64,000 nucleotides of DNA from Mycolicibacterium litorale (lineage in GTDB: Bacteria; Actinomycetota; Actinomycetes; Mycobacteriales; Mycobacteriaceae), in NCBI RefSeq assembly GCF_010731695.1, contig NZ_AP022586.1:3906001-3970000 (forward strand), given 5' to 3'. Below, piece after piece: positions 24,346 to 35,186 of the stretch. Numbering within the stretch: position 1 is the stretch's first letter; every line of letters begins with the position of its first letter. Both the position numbers and the translations under genes were made by a program. Below the pieces are notes generated by a model. The model saw only the letters and a program-made list of their open reading frames with translations, was not told where the DNA came from and searched no databases.

Positions 24346-24378
24346 GGCGAGCGGAGCGCAGCGGAGCGACGGGGGGGA
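24346..24378 (+). repeat. GGGGCGAGCGnAGCG short motif in the cysD-cysNC spacer
   Basis: The spacer between cysD and cysNC is almost entirely a GGGGCGAGCGGAGCG-type element followed by a G-run that can act as ribosome site. A closely similar motif fills the PPE4-PE5 spacer at 35187-35219. Such GCGAGCGAAGCG motifs recur in actinobacterial intergenic DNA. Confidence 0.45.
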
Positions 24379-24379
24379 A

Positions 24380-26254
24380 ATGATGGCACCGCAGAACACC
24401 ACCCGCCAGCTGCTGCGGATCACCACCGCCGGTTCGGTCGACGACGGCAAGAGCACGCTGATCGGCCGGCTCCTGCACGACACCGACAGCCTGCCGCTCG
24501 ACCACCTCGAAGCCGTCACCGACGACGAGGGCATCGCCGACCTGGCCGCGCTGTCCGACGGTCTGCGGGCCGAACGCGAGCAGGGCATCACCATCGACGT
24601 CGCCTATCGGTTCTTCTCCACCGCGAACCGCAGCTACATTCTTGCCGACACCCCCGGCCACGAGCGCTACACCCGCAACATGTTCACCGGGGCGTCGAAC
24701 GCCCATGTGGCGGTGCTGCTGGTCGACGCCAGGGCCGGGGTGCTGCGCCAGACCAACCGGCACGCCCGTATCGCGAAGCTGTTGGGCATCAAGCACTTCG
24801 TCGCGACGGTGAACAAGATCGACCTGGTCGACTTCGACGGCGACCGGTTCGCCCAGGTACACGGCGAACTGCGCCAGATGGCGGCCCGCCTCGGCGGACT
24901 GGACCTCACGGTCATCCCGATCGCGGCCAAGCACGGCGACAACGTCGTACACCGCTCCGCGCAGACCCCCTGGTACGACGGTCCGACGCTGCTGGAATAC
25001 CTCGAAGGCGTGGAACTGGTTGCACCACAACCGGAACCGGCCAAGCTGCGGCTGCCGGTCCAGTGGGTGTCGCGGCCGACCGCCGACCAGCGCCGCCGCT
25101 ATACGGGCCGCCTGTCGGCCGGCACTTTGAGCGTCGGCGACACCGTGGTCAGCCTGCCTGCGGGCACGCGCTCGACGGTCACGGTGGTCGACACCCTCGA
25201 CGACGCCCGGCCCACCGCCGTGGCCCCGCTGTCGGTGTCGATCGAGCTGGCCGACGACATCGACGTGGGCCGCGGCGACGTCTTCGTCAGCGGCGCCGAC
25301 GATGCCACGCTGCCTGTACTGGCCCGCGAACTCGACGCGACGGTCTGCTGGTTCTCCGACACCCCGCTGCGCGCCGGCGACCGGCTGGCGCTGAAGCAGG
25401 GCACCCGCACCGTGCGCGCCACGGTACAGGCCCTGCACAGCCGGCTCGATCCCGAGACACTCGACGAGTTCGACAACCCGGTCGAGCTGGTGCTCAACGA
25501 CATCGGCTCGGTCACGCTGCGCACCAGTTCGGTGGTGGTGGCCGATGCCTACGCCGACAACCGGGACAGCGGTGCCTTCATCCTGATCGACGAGTCGAGC
25601 AATGACACCGTCGGCGCCGGCACCATCCTCGAACCGCGCGAAGTCACCCCCGGGGCACAGACCCGCAACGACATCCGTTGGCATCCATCGTCTCTGGACC
25701 GCACCCACCGTTGGACGTCGACCGGGCAGCGCGGTGCCACCATCTGGTTCACCGGGCTACCCGCGTCCGGTAAGTCGACGATCGCCGTCGCGGTCGAACG
25801 CGCGCTGGTGGAATCAGGCCAGGTGGCCTACCTCCTCGACGGCGACAACATCCGGCACGGACTGTCCGACGACCTCGGCTTCTCCGCCGGGGACCGGGCC
25901 GAGAACATCCGCCGCGTCGGCCATCTCACCCGGTTGTTCGCCGATGCGGGCGTCGTCGCGCTGGCCTCGCTGGTGTCGCCGCTGAAGTCCGACCGGGAGA
26001 TCGCCCGCACCCTCAACGACGCGGCGAAGCTGCCGTTCCTCGAGGTGTACGTGGCCACCCCCGTCGAGGAGTGCGAAAAGCGCGATCCGAAGGGGCTTTA
26101 CGCGCGGGCCCGCGCCGGTGAGCTCAAGGGGCTGACGGGGGTGGACGCGCCCTACGAGCCGCCTGAGGATCCGGACCTGGTCCTCGACACGACCGGTGCG
26201 GACATCGCCGATCTCGTCGCGCAGGTGATCGACCTGCTCAACAGCAGGCGTTAG
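24380..26254 (+). CDS. cysNC: Bifunctional CysN/CysC: sulfate adenylyltransferase GTPase subunit and APS kinase
   Basis: This 624-residue fusion has an EF-Tu-like GTPase (CysN) with G1 GSVDDGKST at 18-26, G3 [11 protein letters not shown] and G4 NKIDLVD, then beta-barrel domains. The C-terminal APS kinase (CysC) has P-loop [11 protein letters not shown] at about 457-467 and the [17 protein letters not shown] segment. It energises APS formation by CysD and phosphorylates APS to PAPS, the donor used by Stf0. Either of two adjacent ATG codons (24380 or 24383) could start it; a GGGGGGGA run precedes both. It overlaps the convergent tam gene by 4 nt. Confidence 0.96.
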   Translation: MMAPQNTTRQLLRITTAGSVDDGKSTLIGRLLHDTDSLPLDHLEAVTDDEGIADLAALSDGLRAEREQGITIDVAYRFFSTANRSYILADTPGHERYTRNMFTGASNAHVAVLLVDARAGVLRQTNRHARIAKLLGIKHFVATVNKIDLVDFDGDRFAQVHGELRQMAARLGGLDLTVIPIAAKHGDNVVHRSAQTPWYDGPTLLEYLEGVELVAPQPEPAKLRLPVQWVSRPTADQRRRYTGRLSAGTLSVGDTVVSLPAGTRSTVTVVDTLDDARPTAVAPLSVSIELADDIDVGRGDVFVSGADDATLPVLARELDATVCWFSDTPLRAGDRLALKQGTRTVRATVQALHSRLDPETLDEFDNPVELVLNDIGSVTLRTSSVVVADAYADNRDSGAFILIDESSNDTVGAGTILEPREVTPGAQTRNDIRWHPSSLDRTHRWTSTGQRGATIWFTGLPASGKSTIAVAVERALVESGQVAYLLDGDNIRHGLSDDLGFSAGDRAENIRRVGHLTRLFADAGVVALASLVSPLKSDREIARTLNDAAKLPFLEVYVATPVEECEKRDPKGLYARARAGELKGLTGVDAPYEPPEDPDLVLDTTGADIADLVAQVIDLLNSRR

Positions 26255-27015
26255 CCGGTCCGGGCGACCACGAACACCCGGCGGAACGGGAAGAACGTCC
26301 GCCCGTCCGGCCGCGCCGGATACGCCTCGTCGAGCAGCGGGATCAGCTCGGCACGGAAGTCGTCCCACTGTGCGTCGGTCAGCCGGCTCCGCACCGGCCG
26401 CAGCGCCGTACCGGTGATCCAGTCGAGGACGGGATGGTCACCGGTCAGTTCGTGGACATAGGTGGTCTCCCAGGCGTCGACGGTGCATCCGGCGTCGGTG
26501 AGCAACCCGGCGTAGCCCGCCGGTGTCTCGACGACGTTGTCCGCCGCGAACGGGATGCCATGCAGCAGCGCCGCCCACGGTTCCTCGTTCGCCAATCGCC
26601 GCACCGATTCGTGCGACGGGGCGTCGAAGTTCCCGGGCACCTGCATCGCCACCCACGAGCCGGGTGCGAGCGCCGCGGCCCAGCGGGTCAGCAGCTGCGG
26701 ATGCTCGGACACCCAGTGCAGGGTGGCGTTGCTCAGCACGACGTCGGTATCGGGCTGCGGCGTCCAGTCCCGCACGTCGCCGAGTTCGGCGTCCACTCCC
26801 CGTTCGCGGGCCGCCGCGACCATCTCCGGGGAGTTGTCCCACGCCTCGATGACCGCCGACGGCCACCGCCGACTCAGGGTGGTGGTGAGATTGCCGGGGC
26901 CGCAACCGAGATCGACGACGCGGCGTGGCGCGTCGGCGCCGATGCGCGCCACGAGGTCGACGAACGGCCTACCGCGATGGTCGGCGAAGGACAGGTAGAC
27001 CTCGGGATTCCACAT
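26251..27015 (-). CDS. tam: Trans-aconitate 2-methyltransferase
   Basis: This 254-residue class I SAM methyltransferase starts [25 protein letters not shown], the characteristic Tam N-terminus. It has motif [11 protein letters not shown], then [14 protein letters not shown] and the post-motif [16 protein letters not shown]. Tam methyl-esterifies trans-aconitate, an inhibitor of aconitase. The position beside the Rv0293c-like hydrolase and the Stf0 group matches Rv0294 in M. tuberculosis. It converges on cysNC with a 4-nt overlap. Confidence 0.93.
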   Translation of the reverse strand: MWNPEVYLSFADHRGRPFVDLVARIGADAPRRVVDLGCGPGNLTTTLSRRWPSAVIEAWDNSPEMVAAARERGVDAELGDVRDWTPQPDTDVVLSNATLHWVSEHPQLLTRWAAALAPGSWVAMQVPGNFDAPSHESVRRLANEEPWAALLHGIPFAADNVVETPAGYAGLLTDAGCTVDAWETTYVHELTGDHPVLDWITGTALRPVRSRLTDAQWDDFRAELIPLLDEAYPARPDGRTFFPFRRVFVVARTG

Positions 27016-27054
27016 GCGCCCAGTCTGGCACCGCCGACTGTGTATTTCTGGCGC

Positions 27055-27110
27055 CGAGTGTGCCGCGAAGGTGCGATCCGGGCGGCTTTCTCGCCCTGAG
27101 GACACACTCG
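27055..27110. repeat. Intergenic inverted repeat upstream of the ESX-3-side hydrolase
   Basis: CGAGTGTG (27055-27062) and CACACTCG (27103-27110) are perfect 8-bp complements 40 nt apart, in the gap between the divergent tam and hydrolase genes. It may be a relic of a mycobacterial intergenic repeat or a weak cruciform; no regulator is indicated. Confidence 0.3.
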
Positions 27111-27141
27111 ATCTGGGGTTTGCGGGCTACCATCGGCTTCG

Positions 27142-28338
27142 ATGACGTCACCCGCCGATCCGGTCGATCCGCCCGTCCCGATCCTCGACGTGCCCGGCGG
27201 CGACGCCGGAAAGGGCGGGCTGCCACGGCGGGCCGACCTCACCGCGCGCCAGCGCCTGATCGTCGACGCCTCGGCCACCGCTGACGTCGCGTTGCGCACC
27301 GCAGTCGCCTCGATGGTCGCTGCGGCGATGCTGCCGTCAGTGCTTGCCGCCGCGCTGCGCCCCGCCACCACCCGCGCCGACGCCGAGCACCTGCGGTTCT
27401 ACGGCGAACTCGCCGCCGCCCAGGATCCGCAGGTGTCGTTCCCGGCCCCGACCGAGCCGCCCCGCATCTTCTCCCGGCCGGCGAATCCGGTCGCCGAGTG
27501 GACCGCGCACGGCCGCGTCCACAACATCCGCTTCCGCAGCAGTTTCGAGGCGGTCAACCCGGCCCTGCGCGAGCGCGGCCGTGGTTTCACGCGAAACAAC
27601 GTCGTGCACGCCCAGCACTGGCGCCACGACGACGGGCCGCATCCGACGCTGTGCGTCATCCACGGGTTCATGGGTTCGGCGTACCTGTTCAACGGCCAGT
27701 TCCTGTCGCTGCCGTGGTTCTACCGATCCGGCTACGACGTCCTGCTCTACACCCTGCCGTTCCACGGCCGGCGCGCCGAGAAGCACTCCCCCTACAGCGG
27801 ATACGGCTACTTCGCCAACGGGTTCGCCGGCTTCGCCGAGGCGATGGCCCAGGCCGTCCACGATTTCCGGTCCCTCGTGGACTATCTCGAGTTCACCGGT
27901 GTCGACCGGGTCGCGGTCACCGGGATCTCCCTCGGCGGGTTCACCTCCGCGCTGCTGGCTTCGGTGGACGACCGGATCCAGGCGGTCATCCCGAACGTGC
28001 CGGTGGTGACCCCGGACCGCACGGTCGACGAATGGTTTCCCGCCAACAAGCTGGTGGCCCTCAACCGCCGGATCGCCCGCATCGACCCGGAGCTCGAGGC
28101 AGCGGCGTCGCGCTACCCGTCACCGCTGAACTATCCGCCGCTGGTGCCGCGGGACCGCCGGTTGATCATCACCGGACTCGGTGACCGGCTGGCGCCGCCC
28201 GAGCAGGCCGAACTGCTCTGGGAGCACTGGGATCGGTGCGCATTCCACTGGTTCCCGGGCAACCACCTGCTGCACGTCAGCCAGCCGGACTACCTGCGCC
28301 GCATGACGCGCTTCCTGCGCGACTTCATGTTCAGCTGA
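27142..28338 (+). CDS. Alpha/beta hydrolase (Rv0293c-like)
   Basis: This 398-residue protein has a hydrolase fold in its C-terminal two thirds. The oxyanion region is CVIHGFMGSAYLFNG, the nucleophile elbow GISLGGFTSA, and a late NHLLHVSQPDY segment can supply the His. The N-terminal ~100 residues are helical and Ala-rich. It resembles the ABHD18-type/Rv0293c family by gene position and overall layout. Substrate is unknown. The 3' end overlaps the convergent eccE3 gene by 8 bp, the normal boundary of ESX-3. Confidence 0.88.
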   Translation: MTSPADPVDPPVPILDVPGGDAGKGGLPRRADLTARQRLIVDASATADVALRTAVASMVAAAMLPSVLAAALRPATTRADAEHLRFYGELAAAQDPQVSFPAPTEPPRIFSRPANPVAEWTAHGRVHNIRFRSSFEAVNPALRERGRGFTRNNVVHAQHWRHDDGPHPTLCVIHGFMGSAYLFNGQFLSLPWFYRSGYDVLLYTLPFHGRRAEKHSPYSGYGYFANGFAGFAEAMAQAVHDFRSLVDYLEFTGVDRVAVTGISLGGFTSALLASVDDRIQAVIPNVPVVTPDRTVDEWFPANKLVALNRRIARIDPELEAAASRYPSPLNYPPLVPRDRRLIITGLGDRLAPPEQAELLWEHWDRCAFHWFPGNHLLHVSQPDYLRRMTRFLRDFMFS

Positions 28339-29260
28339 CGGCGGCCGGGGCGCCGTGCGCGACCGGCCAGCGCAGCCCGTGCAGGACCTCCTCGGTGACC
28401 GGTACGGGATGCCCTTCGAGCCGCTCGACCGACAGCGGATGCAGCGTCTCGACCGCAGGCCGGTGCCTACCGCGCTGGGGTGTCAGGCCGGCCAGCGGCG
28501 CCCGGGCTTTCGGCTTGTCCTCGGTGAGCAGCGTGCAGCCCACGATCACCTCGAGATGCTTTGACGTGCCCACGATGTCGAGGGCCGTCCACGTCTCGGC
28601 CGACGGCTGCGCGGCCACGGCGGCGAGGGTGTCGGCCAGCTGCCCGTCGACGCTCACCCGGTAAGCCGCGACATGACCCTCGTCGCTGCGCAGACCGCGC
28701 CACGTCTCGCGCGCCGACGGCGGGGCGGGCGACGGCGCCTCGTCGACCGGGGTGACCGTCCAACCGACCTCGCGCAGGTGGTCGGTGAGCCTGCGGGCGG
28801 CGATCTCGGTGGTCTCACGCAGCGGCAGGTGGGCCGAGCGAGCCTGAAGCGCCGCCAGATTGTCTTTCGCGCCGACGGTCAGCGCGATCCACGTCGTCCG
28901 CTCGCCCGCGACATCCCTGCTGACGACGCGGACCTTGTGCGCCCGCACCCCGTAGCGGTCCACGTATCCGGCGAGCAGCGCAAGCGGCAGATCACCCGAG
29001 GGTGCGCTGTCGACGCGCAGTGCCACCGTGGCGTACTGCGCGGGCGCGTGGCGGCTGTGGCCGCCGCGTCGGTTACGCAGCAGTATCGCGATGCGGCGCC
29101 GCACGATGTCGGTCACGAAAAGCCCACGCCACCATGCGAAGAGCACGACGACGACGGCGATGGACACGCCGAGCACCCATCGCTCGGCGGTGGTCGGCCA
29201 CGGGTAGGCCAGCGCCGCTGGGATGACGAACAGCAGCGCGAGGGTGATCCGGGCCGTCAT
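28331..29260 (-). CDS. eccE3: ESX-3 type VII secretion component EccE3
   Basis: This 309-residue protein has two N-terminal membrane helices (ITLALLFVIPAALAYPW and WVLGVSIAVVVVLFAWW) and a cytosolic/periplasmic-rim domain typical of EccE, the peripheral subunit of the ESX inner-membrane complex. It is the last gene of the ESX-3 operon, overlapping mycP3 by 4 nt (ATGA). It is slightly shorter than M. tuberculosis EccE3. The identity rests on position and hydropathy as well as sequence. Confidence 0.93.
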   Translation of the reverse strand: MTARITLALLFVIPAALAYPWPTTAERWVLGVSIAVVVVLFAWWRGLFVTDIVRRRIAILLRNRRGGHSRHAPAQYATVALRVDSAPSGDLPLALLAGYVDRYGVRAHKVRVVSRDVAGERTTWIALTVGAKDNLAALQARSAHLPLRETTEIAARRLTDHLREVGWTVTPVDEAPSPAPPSARETWRGLRSDEGHVAAYRVSVDGQLADTLAAVAAQPSAETWTALDIVGTSKHLEVIVGCTLLTEDKPKARAPLAGLTPQRGRHRPAVETLHPLSVERLEGHPVPVTEEVLHGLRWPVAHGAPAAVS

Positions 29261-30627
29261 GAGGCCTCGTCCTTTCGTCGTCGGGCCGCCACAACGGCAG
29301 CGAGCACCGTGACGGCCAGCGCCGCGGTGCCGATCAGGGCGACCGTGCGGGGTGTGTGGTCGGGTGCCGGTGGAACCGGCGGCGCAGCTATGGGTTTCGC
29401 GTTCACCGTCACCACCGGCTCGGCGGGGATCTCCCAGGTGAGCGCGGCGACCGGGTCGACGCTGCCCGCACCCACCACGTTGGAGGGTGACCGCGCGCCG
29501 CCATGCGCGGTCGTGGTGAGGCGCTGCACCACCTCCTCGGCGGTCAGTTCCGGGAATCGGCTGCGCACCAGCGCGGCCACCCCGGAGACGTAGGCGGCCG
29601 CGTAACTGGTTCCGCTGACCGGGAACAGCTCGTTGCGGTCGTTGGGCAGTCCGTTCGCGAGCCCGCCGTCGGGGCCGTTGCTCACCGACGTGATGTCCTC
29701 ACCCGGTGCGGCGATGCCGACCCACGGACCGGACATCGTGAAGTCCGAGGGTTGTCCCGTCGTGGTCAACGACCCGACGGACAGCACGTAGGGCTGCCAC
29801 CAGGACGGGATCGACACAGACGTGACACCGGCCCAGTTGCGGGGATCGTCCGGCCGGCTGAGGTCGGCGGGCGGATTGGCTTGACAGGCCGTTCCGGTAC
29901 TCGTGCCGGCGCGGTTGTTGCCCGCCGCGGCCACGATCACGGCGTCCTTCTCGCGGGCCGCATAGCGCAGCGCCGCACCGAGTTCGGTCTGGTCGACGCT
30001 CTTGGTGGCGGGCAGGCAGCTCACCACCGAGATGTTGATGACGCGCGCGCCCAGATCGGCGGCCCGCACCACCGCCCGCGCGAGGCTCGCGACGTCGGCT
30101 GCGGCGCGCGACACCACCGGGTCCTCCCCCGGGTTCACCGGCGCGAAGCGGGGCGAGTTCTGGCGGATCGAGACGATGCGCGCGGCGGGCGCGACCCCGG
30201 AGAAGCCGTCGTCACCCGGCTGACCGGCGATCAGGCCGGCGACCAGCGTGCCGTGTCCGTCGCAATCGGTGAGCCCGTCGGTCGAGCCGAGGTAGTCCCC
30301 ACCCGGGTCGACGTTGGGCAGGCGCGGGCCCGGTGTGACGCCGGTGTCGATGACGGCGACCGTCTGGCCTTCCCCCCTGCTGTGCCGCCAGGCCCCGGAC
30401 AGGTTGAGCGCCAACTGGCTCGGGCTGGCCGCGCGGGGGTCACTACCCGGCAGCACACCGCCGACGACGCAGTCACCGCGCTGCGCCATCGGCTGCACCG
30501 GCCCGGCGCTGCCCGACGGCGGAGGTGCCCCGGGGTCCACCTCCGGCGGGCTCACCGCCACCGCGGACGGCGCGCCGAGCAACACGACCGCAGCGGTGAC
30601 GGCCAGCAGGGCGAGAGGCCGGATCAC
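29257..30627 (-). CDS. mycP3: Mycosin-3, membrane-anchored subtilisin-like protease MycP3
   Basis: This 456-residue protein starts at a GTG that overlaps the eccD3 stop (GTGA). An N-terminal signal ([17 protein letters not shown]) and a C-terminal anchor (VALIGTAALAVTVLAAVVAA) place the protease domain outside the membrane. The catalytic triad is Asp94 (AVIDTGV), His125 (DGHGTLVAG) and Ser341 (SGTSYAAAYVSG). MycP proteases stabilise and may process components of the ESX system. It lies between eccD3 and eccE3 as in other ESX-3 loci. Confidence 0.96.
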   Translation of the reverse strand: MIRPLALLAVTAAVVLLGAPSAVAVSPPEVDPGAPPPSGSAGPVQPMAQRGDCVVGGVLPGSDPRAASPSQLALNLSGAWRHSRGEGQTVAVIDTGVTPGPRLPNVDPGGDYLGSTDGLTDCDGHGTLVAGLIAGQPGDDGFSGVAPAARIVSIRQNSPRFAPVNPGEDPVVSRAAADVASLARAVVRAADLGARVINISVVSCLPATKSVDQTELGAALRYAAREKDAVIVAAAGNNRAGTSTGTACQANPPADLSRPDDPRNWAGVTSVSIPSWWQPYVLSVGSLTTTGQPSDFTMSGPWVGIAAPGEDITSVSNGPDGGLANGLPNDRNELFPVSGTSYAAAYVSGVAALVRSRFPELTAEEVVQRLTTTAHGGARSPSNVVGAGSVDPVAALTWEIPAEPVVTVNAKPIAAPPVPPAPDHTPRTVALIGTAALAVTVLAAVVAARRRKDEAS

Positions 30628-32039
30628 CTGTTGAGCACCCAGCTGAACAGTCCGACCAGATAGGCCATCACCGGGATCAGCGAGGCGTCCACCCCGGCCG
30701 CGGCGAAGCCCACCAGTCGGCGCATCGGCAGCGAGTACGTCTCGGGCGAGGCGATCGACGGGTTCAGCGCCACCACGACCAGGACCGCCACCAGCGCCAC
30801 CGCGGCCGCGAGCGCCCACCAGGCGGCGTCGTACCGGTCGGTCGCGGCGAAGAGCACGAGCAGCGCGACGGCGAGCAGGAACGGGTGGGCCAGCAGCCAG
30901 GCCTTGCACGGCGCCGAATCCCACACCCGGGCGCGCAGCACGGCCCCCACCGCGGCGGCCGCCACGACGTACCACTCCCAGCGGGACCCGTCCTGCTGGC
31001 CGACGAGGACCAGGGACCCCGTCACGCTGAGCAGCACACCCGCGGCGAGGAATCCGGTCTGGTGCGACTGGCTCATCCGCACGCGGCGCGGTAGATCCTC
31101 GAGCACGCGCAGCGGCTGCGCCGACGGCGTCGGGTCACCGGGGGCGGGGATCACCGGCAGCGGGAACCGGGCCCACATCGCGGACAGCTGCGCGGCCTGC
31201 ACGGTCACCAGCAGCCCGATGAGGATGAGCAGGCAGCCCAGCACGGTCTCCGACAGCGTCCACACCGTCGCCGTAGCGGCGGCCACCAACACCCCGAAAC
31301 CCGTTGCGGCCGTGGTGGTGAACAACGCGACGGCGCGGTCACCGGTGGTCAGGCTGATGACCGACCACGCGGTGACACCCGCCGCGGCCAGCAGTATCTG
31401 CGCGGCGCCGAAGTCACCGGGCACCGCGAGCGCGAACGCGGCGGCCACCGGGGGCAGCGCGGCGATCGCCAGCGCGCTGCCCAGCGCCGGTGAGGCGGCA
31501 CGGGTGAGCAGCGATCCGAGCACCGCCACGATCGCCGCGGCGCACACCACGATGAGCCCGAGCGCGTCCTCGGTCACGATCCGGTGCGCCACACTCAGAC
31601 CCGTCGCGACCAGGATCAGACCAATCGCCGCGATGGCCGCCGCCCGCTTGATGTGCCAGGGGCCCCAGCGCTTGTCCTGCGCGGCGGAGAAGATCACCGC
31701 GGCGTCCGCGATGTCCTCGACGATGCGCGGTGCCGCCGGTCCGGCGGGGACGGGTTGCAGCGCGAGCAGGTCGCCGTCGACCACACCGACGGTGTCCAAC
31801 GTCGCGTCCAGGCTGAACGGCGCTCCCCCGATCGGGGCCAGACTCAGCCTCGCCGGTCGGGACGCCGAATCGTCCCCGTCCTGGCCGTCGTCGTGCGGGC
31901 GCGCCATGCGCTGCACCGCAGGCAGGATCTCGCGCAGCGGCAGGTCGGCCGGCAGCGCCATCTCGGTCAGGCGGCCGCCGTCGTCGCCACCGGCGAGCAC
32001 GGCCACCCGCACGATCGGCATCACAGTGTTGTCGGACAT
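30624..32039 (-). CDS. eccD3: ESX-3 inner-membrane channel component EccD3
   Basis: This 471-residue protein has an N-terminal ubiquitin-like domain (about 8-100, ending in [10 protein letters not shown]) followed by eleven predicted membrane segments, the standard EccD architecture. EccD is thought to form the membrane raft of the secretion pore. The ATG at 32039 lies inside the 3' end of espG3 (19-nt overlap). The size matches M. tuberculosis EccD3. Confidence 0.96.
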   Translation of the reverse strand: MSDNTVMPIVRVAVLAGGDDGGRLTEMALPADLPLREILPAVQRMARPHDDGQDGDDSASRPARLSLAPIGGAPFSLDATLDTVGVVDGDLLALQPVPAGPAAPRIVEDIADAAVIFSAAQDKRWGPWHIKRAAAIAAIGLILVATGLSVAHRIVTEDALGLIVVCAAAIVAVLGSLLTRAASPALGSALAIAALPPVAAAFALAVPGDFGAAQILLAAAGVTAWSVISLTTGDRAVALFTTTAATGFGVLVAAATATVWTLSETVLGCLLILIGLLVTVQAAQLSAMWARFPLPVIPAPGDPTPSAQPLRVLEDLPRRVRMSQSHQTGFLAAGVLLSVTGSLVLVGQQDGSRWEWYVVAAAAVGAVLRARVWDSAPCKAWLLAHPFLLAVALLVLFAATDRYDAAWWALAAAVALVAVLVVVALNPSIASPETYSLPMRRLVGFAAAGVDASLIPVMAYLVGLFSWVLNR

Positions 32040-32899
32040 TGTCGTGTTCTCGGTTCTCTCGTGTCTCGGGTATCGAAGTCTCGGATGAGGTGCAGGTCGG
32101 GGAACCAGGCACCGCTGGGTAGGGATCCGGTCAGCCGCTCGACGGCCGCGGCGATGGCGAACGGGGTGCCGGGCGCGAACGTCGACACCCACTCACCGTC
32201 GAACGCCCGGGTCGGGCTCACCAGGACCCGGCCCTCGGTGGTGTCGACGATGCTGGCCCCCACCTGGGTGCTCACCCGGTGGCCGTCGCGGTGTTCGCCC
32301 GCCACGATCTCGACATAGGTCCGCGAGGTGTCGAACGCCGCCTCGACAACCGGTCGCGCCGACGGCGGGATGCCGAGGAAGTCCAGCACCTCGGCCAGCG
32401 GCGCACCCTGTCGGATCCGCTCGTCCGCGCGGGCGCCGACGTCGGTCGGCAGCGTGAACTCCGGGAACCGGGCCGGCGGCCGCTGCGACAGCCCGGCGCA
32501 GAGCACCGGCACCAGGGCGTGGGGGTGGTCGATGTCCATGCGGGTGAACGTGACCAGCGCACCGCTGCGCAGCGCGACGACCGTCCGCCCCGCACGGCGC
32601 GCCACCACACCGCGCAGGAGCGCACCCCGTCCGGAGACGAACCGCACATCGAGCCACTGCTCGGCGCGGCACACCACCCGGATCCAGTCGGCCACCCCGG
32701 GATCGATCGCCCCGTCCTCAGCCGACAGCACACCGAGCGCTTCGAGCTCCGCGACCGTCTCCGCGGCGAACGGCGCCCGATCCGCCTCGTGGCGGTACGG
32801 CGGGGTGATCGCCAGCACCCATGGCAGCGATCCCGCGCCGATGGTGTCGGCGACGAACCACGCCTGGGCGGCGGTCAGTTCAACGGCGTTCGGGCCCAC
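32021..32899 (-). CDS. espG3: ESX-3 PE/PPE chaperone EspG3
   Basis: This 292-residue protein has the hallmark start [13 protein letters not shown] followed by [13 protein letters not shown]. EspG3 binds the tip of ESX-3 PE-PPE dimers in the cytosol and delivers them to the machine. I choose the GTG at 32899 because EspG3 proteins begin with this sequence; a TTG at 32914 would add five residues. The 3' end overlaps eccD3 by 19 nt. The PE5/PPE4 pair encoded upstream is the expected cargo. Confidence 0.93.
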   Translation of the reverse strand: MGPNAVELTAAQAWFVADTIGAGSLPWVLAITPPYRHEADRAPFAAETVAELEALGVLSAEDGAIDPGVADWIRVVCRAEQWLDVRFVSGRGALLRGVVARRAGRTVVALRSGALVTFTRMDIDHPHALVPVLCAGLSQRPPARFPEFTLPTDVGARADERIRQGAPLAEVLDFLGIPPSARPVVEAAFDTSRTYVEIVAGEHRDGHRVSTQVGASIVDTTEGRVLVSPTRAFDGEWVSTFAPGTPFAIAAAVERLTGSLPSGAWFPDLHLIRDFDTRDTREPRTRQCPTTL

Positions 32900-32935
32900 T
32901 GCAAACCGATACAAACCCAGCCCGGCGTGAGGCGC

Positions 32936-33223
32936 TCAGCCCCACTTGGCGCCCTCGGCCTGATCCCGGGCGCTCATCGACATGGTGTTGGCCTCGTGGG
33001 TGCTCGCCATCGCGCGGTAGGCACGGACGAGTTCCTCGAGGCTGGCGTTCCACTGTGCCTGCCACGCCTGGTAGGTGGTACCGGTGTCGCCCTGCCAGGC
33101 GCCGGCCAGCGCGGCCTGCTCGGCGGCGATGTCGGCGCCGACGGCGTGCATGGCACCCGCGTAGCTCGACATCTCGCCCGCGTGCGCCAGCATCGCCGGG
33201 TAGTTGTACATGATCTGGGACAT
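32936..33223 (-). CDS. esxH: ESX-3 secreted WXG100 protein EsxH
   Basis: This 95-residue protein starts [23 protein letters not shown] and carries the central Trp-x-Gly turn ([20 protein letters not shown]), as in TB10.4. It forms a heterodimer with EsxG and is exported by ESX-3 for iron and zinc acquisition. The gene is 45 nt downstream of esxG in the same operon. Confidence 0.97.
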   Translation of the reverse strand: MSQIMYNYPAMLAHAGEMSSYAGAMHAVGADIAAEQAALAGAWQGDTGTTYQAWQAQWNASLEELVRAYRAMASTHEANTMSMSARDQAEGAKWG

Positions 33224-33268
33224 GGAGATCTCCTGAGTCTTGTGCGGCTTGGCTTTTGGCGGAGTACG

Positions 33269-33562
33269 TCAGATGGCGGTGTAGGTGCTGGCGGCCGACG
33301 CGTCCTCGGCCACGTAGGTTCCGGCGGCGTCGCCGAGGTTGGCCTGGGCGATGTCGAGCAGGGCGTTGACCTTCGCCGAGACCTCGATGAAGCGGGCGTG
33401 GGCGGCCTGGAAGGCGGCCGACGACTCGCCCATGTGGAAGGCCTGGGCGGACGTCGCGGCCTGTTCGGCCTGCGCCATCGTGCTACGCATCAGCGCGGCC
33501 TTCGTGCCGAAGGCGGCCTCGGAGGCGACGATCTGGGGGATGTGGGCGTCGAGCATGCTCAT
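33269..33562 (-). CDS. esxG: ESX-3 secreted WXG100-like protein EsxG
   Basis: This 97-residue protein (MSMLDAHIPQIVASEAAFGTK) is the EsxG partner of EsxH. Like other EsxG proteins it has a shortened turn (FHMGESSAAFQAAHARF) in place of a strict WXG. The first ATG at 33562 matches the family start. It lies between PPE4 and esxH. Confidence 0.96.
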   Translation of the reverse strand: MSMLDAHIPQIVASEAAFGTKAALMRSTMAQAEQAATSAQAFHMGESSAAFQAAHARFIEVSAKVNALLDIAQANLGDAAGTYVAEDASAASTYTAI

Positions 33563-33611
33563 GGTTGTTCCTTTCGTCGTGCGGAAAGATGTGGGGCTAC
33601 AGCGTTTTCGA

Positions 33612-35186
33612 TCAGGTGCGCGATCCCCCTTCCGGCTCCTCGCCGGTCGGCCCCGGCTCGCCGTCAGGGTTCCAGCCGCCGGGCAGCATGGGGCTGACCG
33701 GTCCGGACCCGAACGCATCCGGGGACAGGGTCGTCAAGCCGGTCGCCCGGGCATCGGCCGTGGGTGCGGTGCCGGTGAACCCCATCGGGCCGGCACCGCG
33801 CGTGGACGCCGCCACCCGCGGCTCGTCGACCGGCGGCTCGTCGGGATCGTCTTCGTAATCCATGTACGCGTCGGCGTATCCGCGGCCCTTCACCTCGGCG
33901 ACCTTGCGGCGCCTGCGTTTCCGGCGGGCTGCGGCCGACGCCGCCGCCGCTGCGGCCGCGGCGGCCGGGATGTCGCCGGCGGGCGCCTTGGCGCTGGCGG
34001 AGTCGCGCAGGGTCGGCGTGAACCCCTCACCGGGATCCGCGCCGCGCACCGCGTAGGGCACCAGCGGTGCGGCCGCCGACGCGGCGGGGGCGGGAGCAGC
34101 CGGTGCGGCCGCGGTGCTGCCTGCCGGGGCCGGGGCGGGCGCCGCGGGCGCGCCCGCGGGAATCCCGGCGACCGGGAACACCTGCGGTTCCGGCCGCGAA
34201 GAAGCCGGTGCGGGCGCCGTTTCCGGCTGGGGCGCGGGCGGTTCCACGAGTTCGGGTTTGAGGGCGTCGATGATCAGCACCAGCCCGGCGATGCCCAGCG
34301 GGATGAGGGCCGCGAGCAGGAACGGAGAGGCGAAGATCATCGCCCAGGTCGGCCACCCGACCAGGTTGGTGAAGACCTGATACGCCACCGCCGTCAGCAG
34401 CGGACCCCACGTCACCAGCGCCGCAGACGGATTGGTCATGAAGTCGTTGATCAGGGTCTGCAGGTTGCCGAGCGGATCACGCAGGAAGTCGATGATCTCC
34501 TGCCCGCCGGGCACGTTCTGCAGGTACATCTCCAGCAACTGATTGATGCTGTCGGAGATGTTGAGCGACGAACCGGATTCGGCCGCCTGGGCCTGCGCGC
34601 CGACCTGCTGCATGGTCGCCATCGTCTGACCCGCCTCGCCGACTCCGGGCGCCAGCAGGAAGGGTGCGGGCGCCGTCGTCGGAGTGGCGGCCACCGCGGC
34701 ACCGGCGACGGCCTGATAGGTGCTCATGGTGGTGGCGGCCTGGATCCACATCCGCACGTAGTCGGCTTCGGTGATCGCGATCGGAATGGTGTTGATACCG
34801 AGGAAGTTCGTGGCGAGCAGGACCGCGTGGGTGGCGTGGTTGGCGGCCAACTCCCCCAGTGTCGGCATCGTGGCCAGCGCGGTGCTGTAGGCGACCGCGG
34901 CAGTTTCGTGCTGCGCTGCGGTTGCCGCGCTGTTCACGCTGGCCTGCGCCAGCCACGCCAGGTACGGGGTGTGCGCCGCGACGTACTGCTCGGCGCTCGG
35001 GCCTTCCCATGCGCCGGCCTGTACTGAGCCGAGTACACCGGTCAGTTCCGCTGCGGCTGAGGCGTATTCGGCGCTCAGCGACTGCCAGGCCCCCGCCGCG
35101 GCCAGCAGCGATCCGGGTCCTGGGCCGCTGGAGAGCAGTGCCGAGTGGACCTCGGGTGGCAGGGCCATCCAGATGGGGGCGGTCAT
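33612..35186 (-). CDS. ppe4: PPE-family protein PPE4 (ESX-3)
   Basis: This 524-residue protein has a canonical PPE domain: the Pro-Pro-Glu motif at residues 10-12 ([12 protein letters not shown]), the WxG turn ([13 protein letters not shown]) near 58, and a helical bundle to about 180. Two hydrophobic stretches follow ([13 protein letters not shown] and [26 protein letters not shown]). The long Ala/Pro-rich C-terminal tail contains a basic patch (RRKRRRRK). It pairs with PE5 and is chaperoned by EspG3. PPE4 is linked to ESX-3-dependent siderophore-iron use in M. tuberculosis. Confidence 0.95.
   Translation of the reverse strand: MTAPIWMALPPEVHSALLSSGPGPGSLLAAAGAWQSLSAEYASAAAELTGVLGSVQAGAWEGPSAEQYVAAHTPYLAWLAQASVNSAATAAQHETAAVAYSTALATMPTLGELAANHATHAVLLATNFLGINTIPIAITEADYVRMWIQAATTMSTYQAVAGAAVAATPTTAPAPFLLAPGVGEAGQTMATMQQVGAQAQAAESGSSLNISDSINQLLEMYLQNVPGGQEIIDFLRDPLGNLQTLINDFMTNPSAALVTWGPLLTAVAYQVFTNLVGWPTWAMIFASPFLLAALIPLGIAGLVLIIDALKPELVEPPAPQPETAPAPASSRPEPQVFPVAGIPAGAPAAPAPAPAGSTAAAPAAPAPAASAAAPLVPYAVRGADPGEGFTPTLRDSASAKAPAGDIPAAAAAAAAASAAARRKRRRRKVAEVKGRGYADAYMDYEDDPDEPPVDEPRVAASTRGAGPMGFTGTAPTADARATGLTTLSPDAFGSGPVSPMLPGGWNPDGEPGPTGEEPEGGSRT

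Noticed and set aside
22561..26254. Possible second IdeR or sulfur-responsive operator before the cys genes
   Set aside because: No palindrome was found in the spacer apart from the generic GCGAGCG motif.
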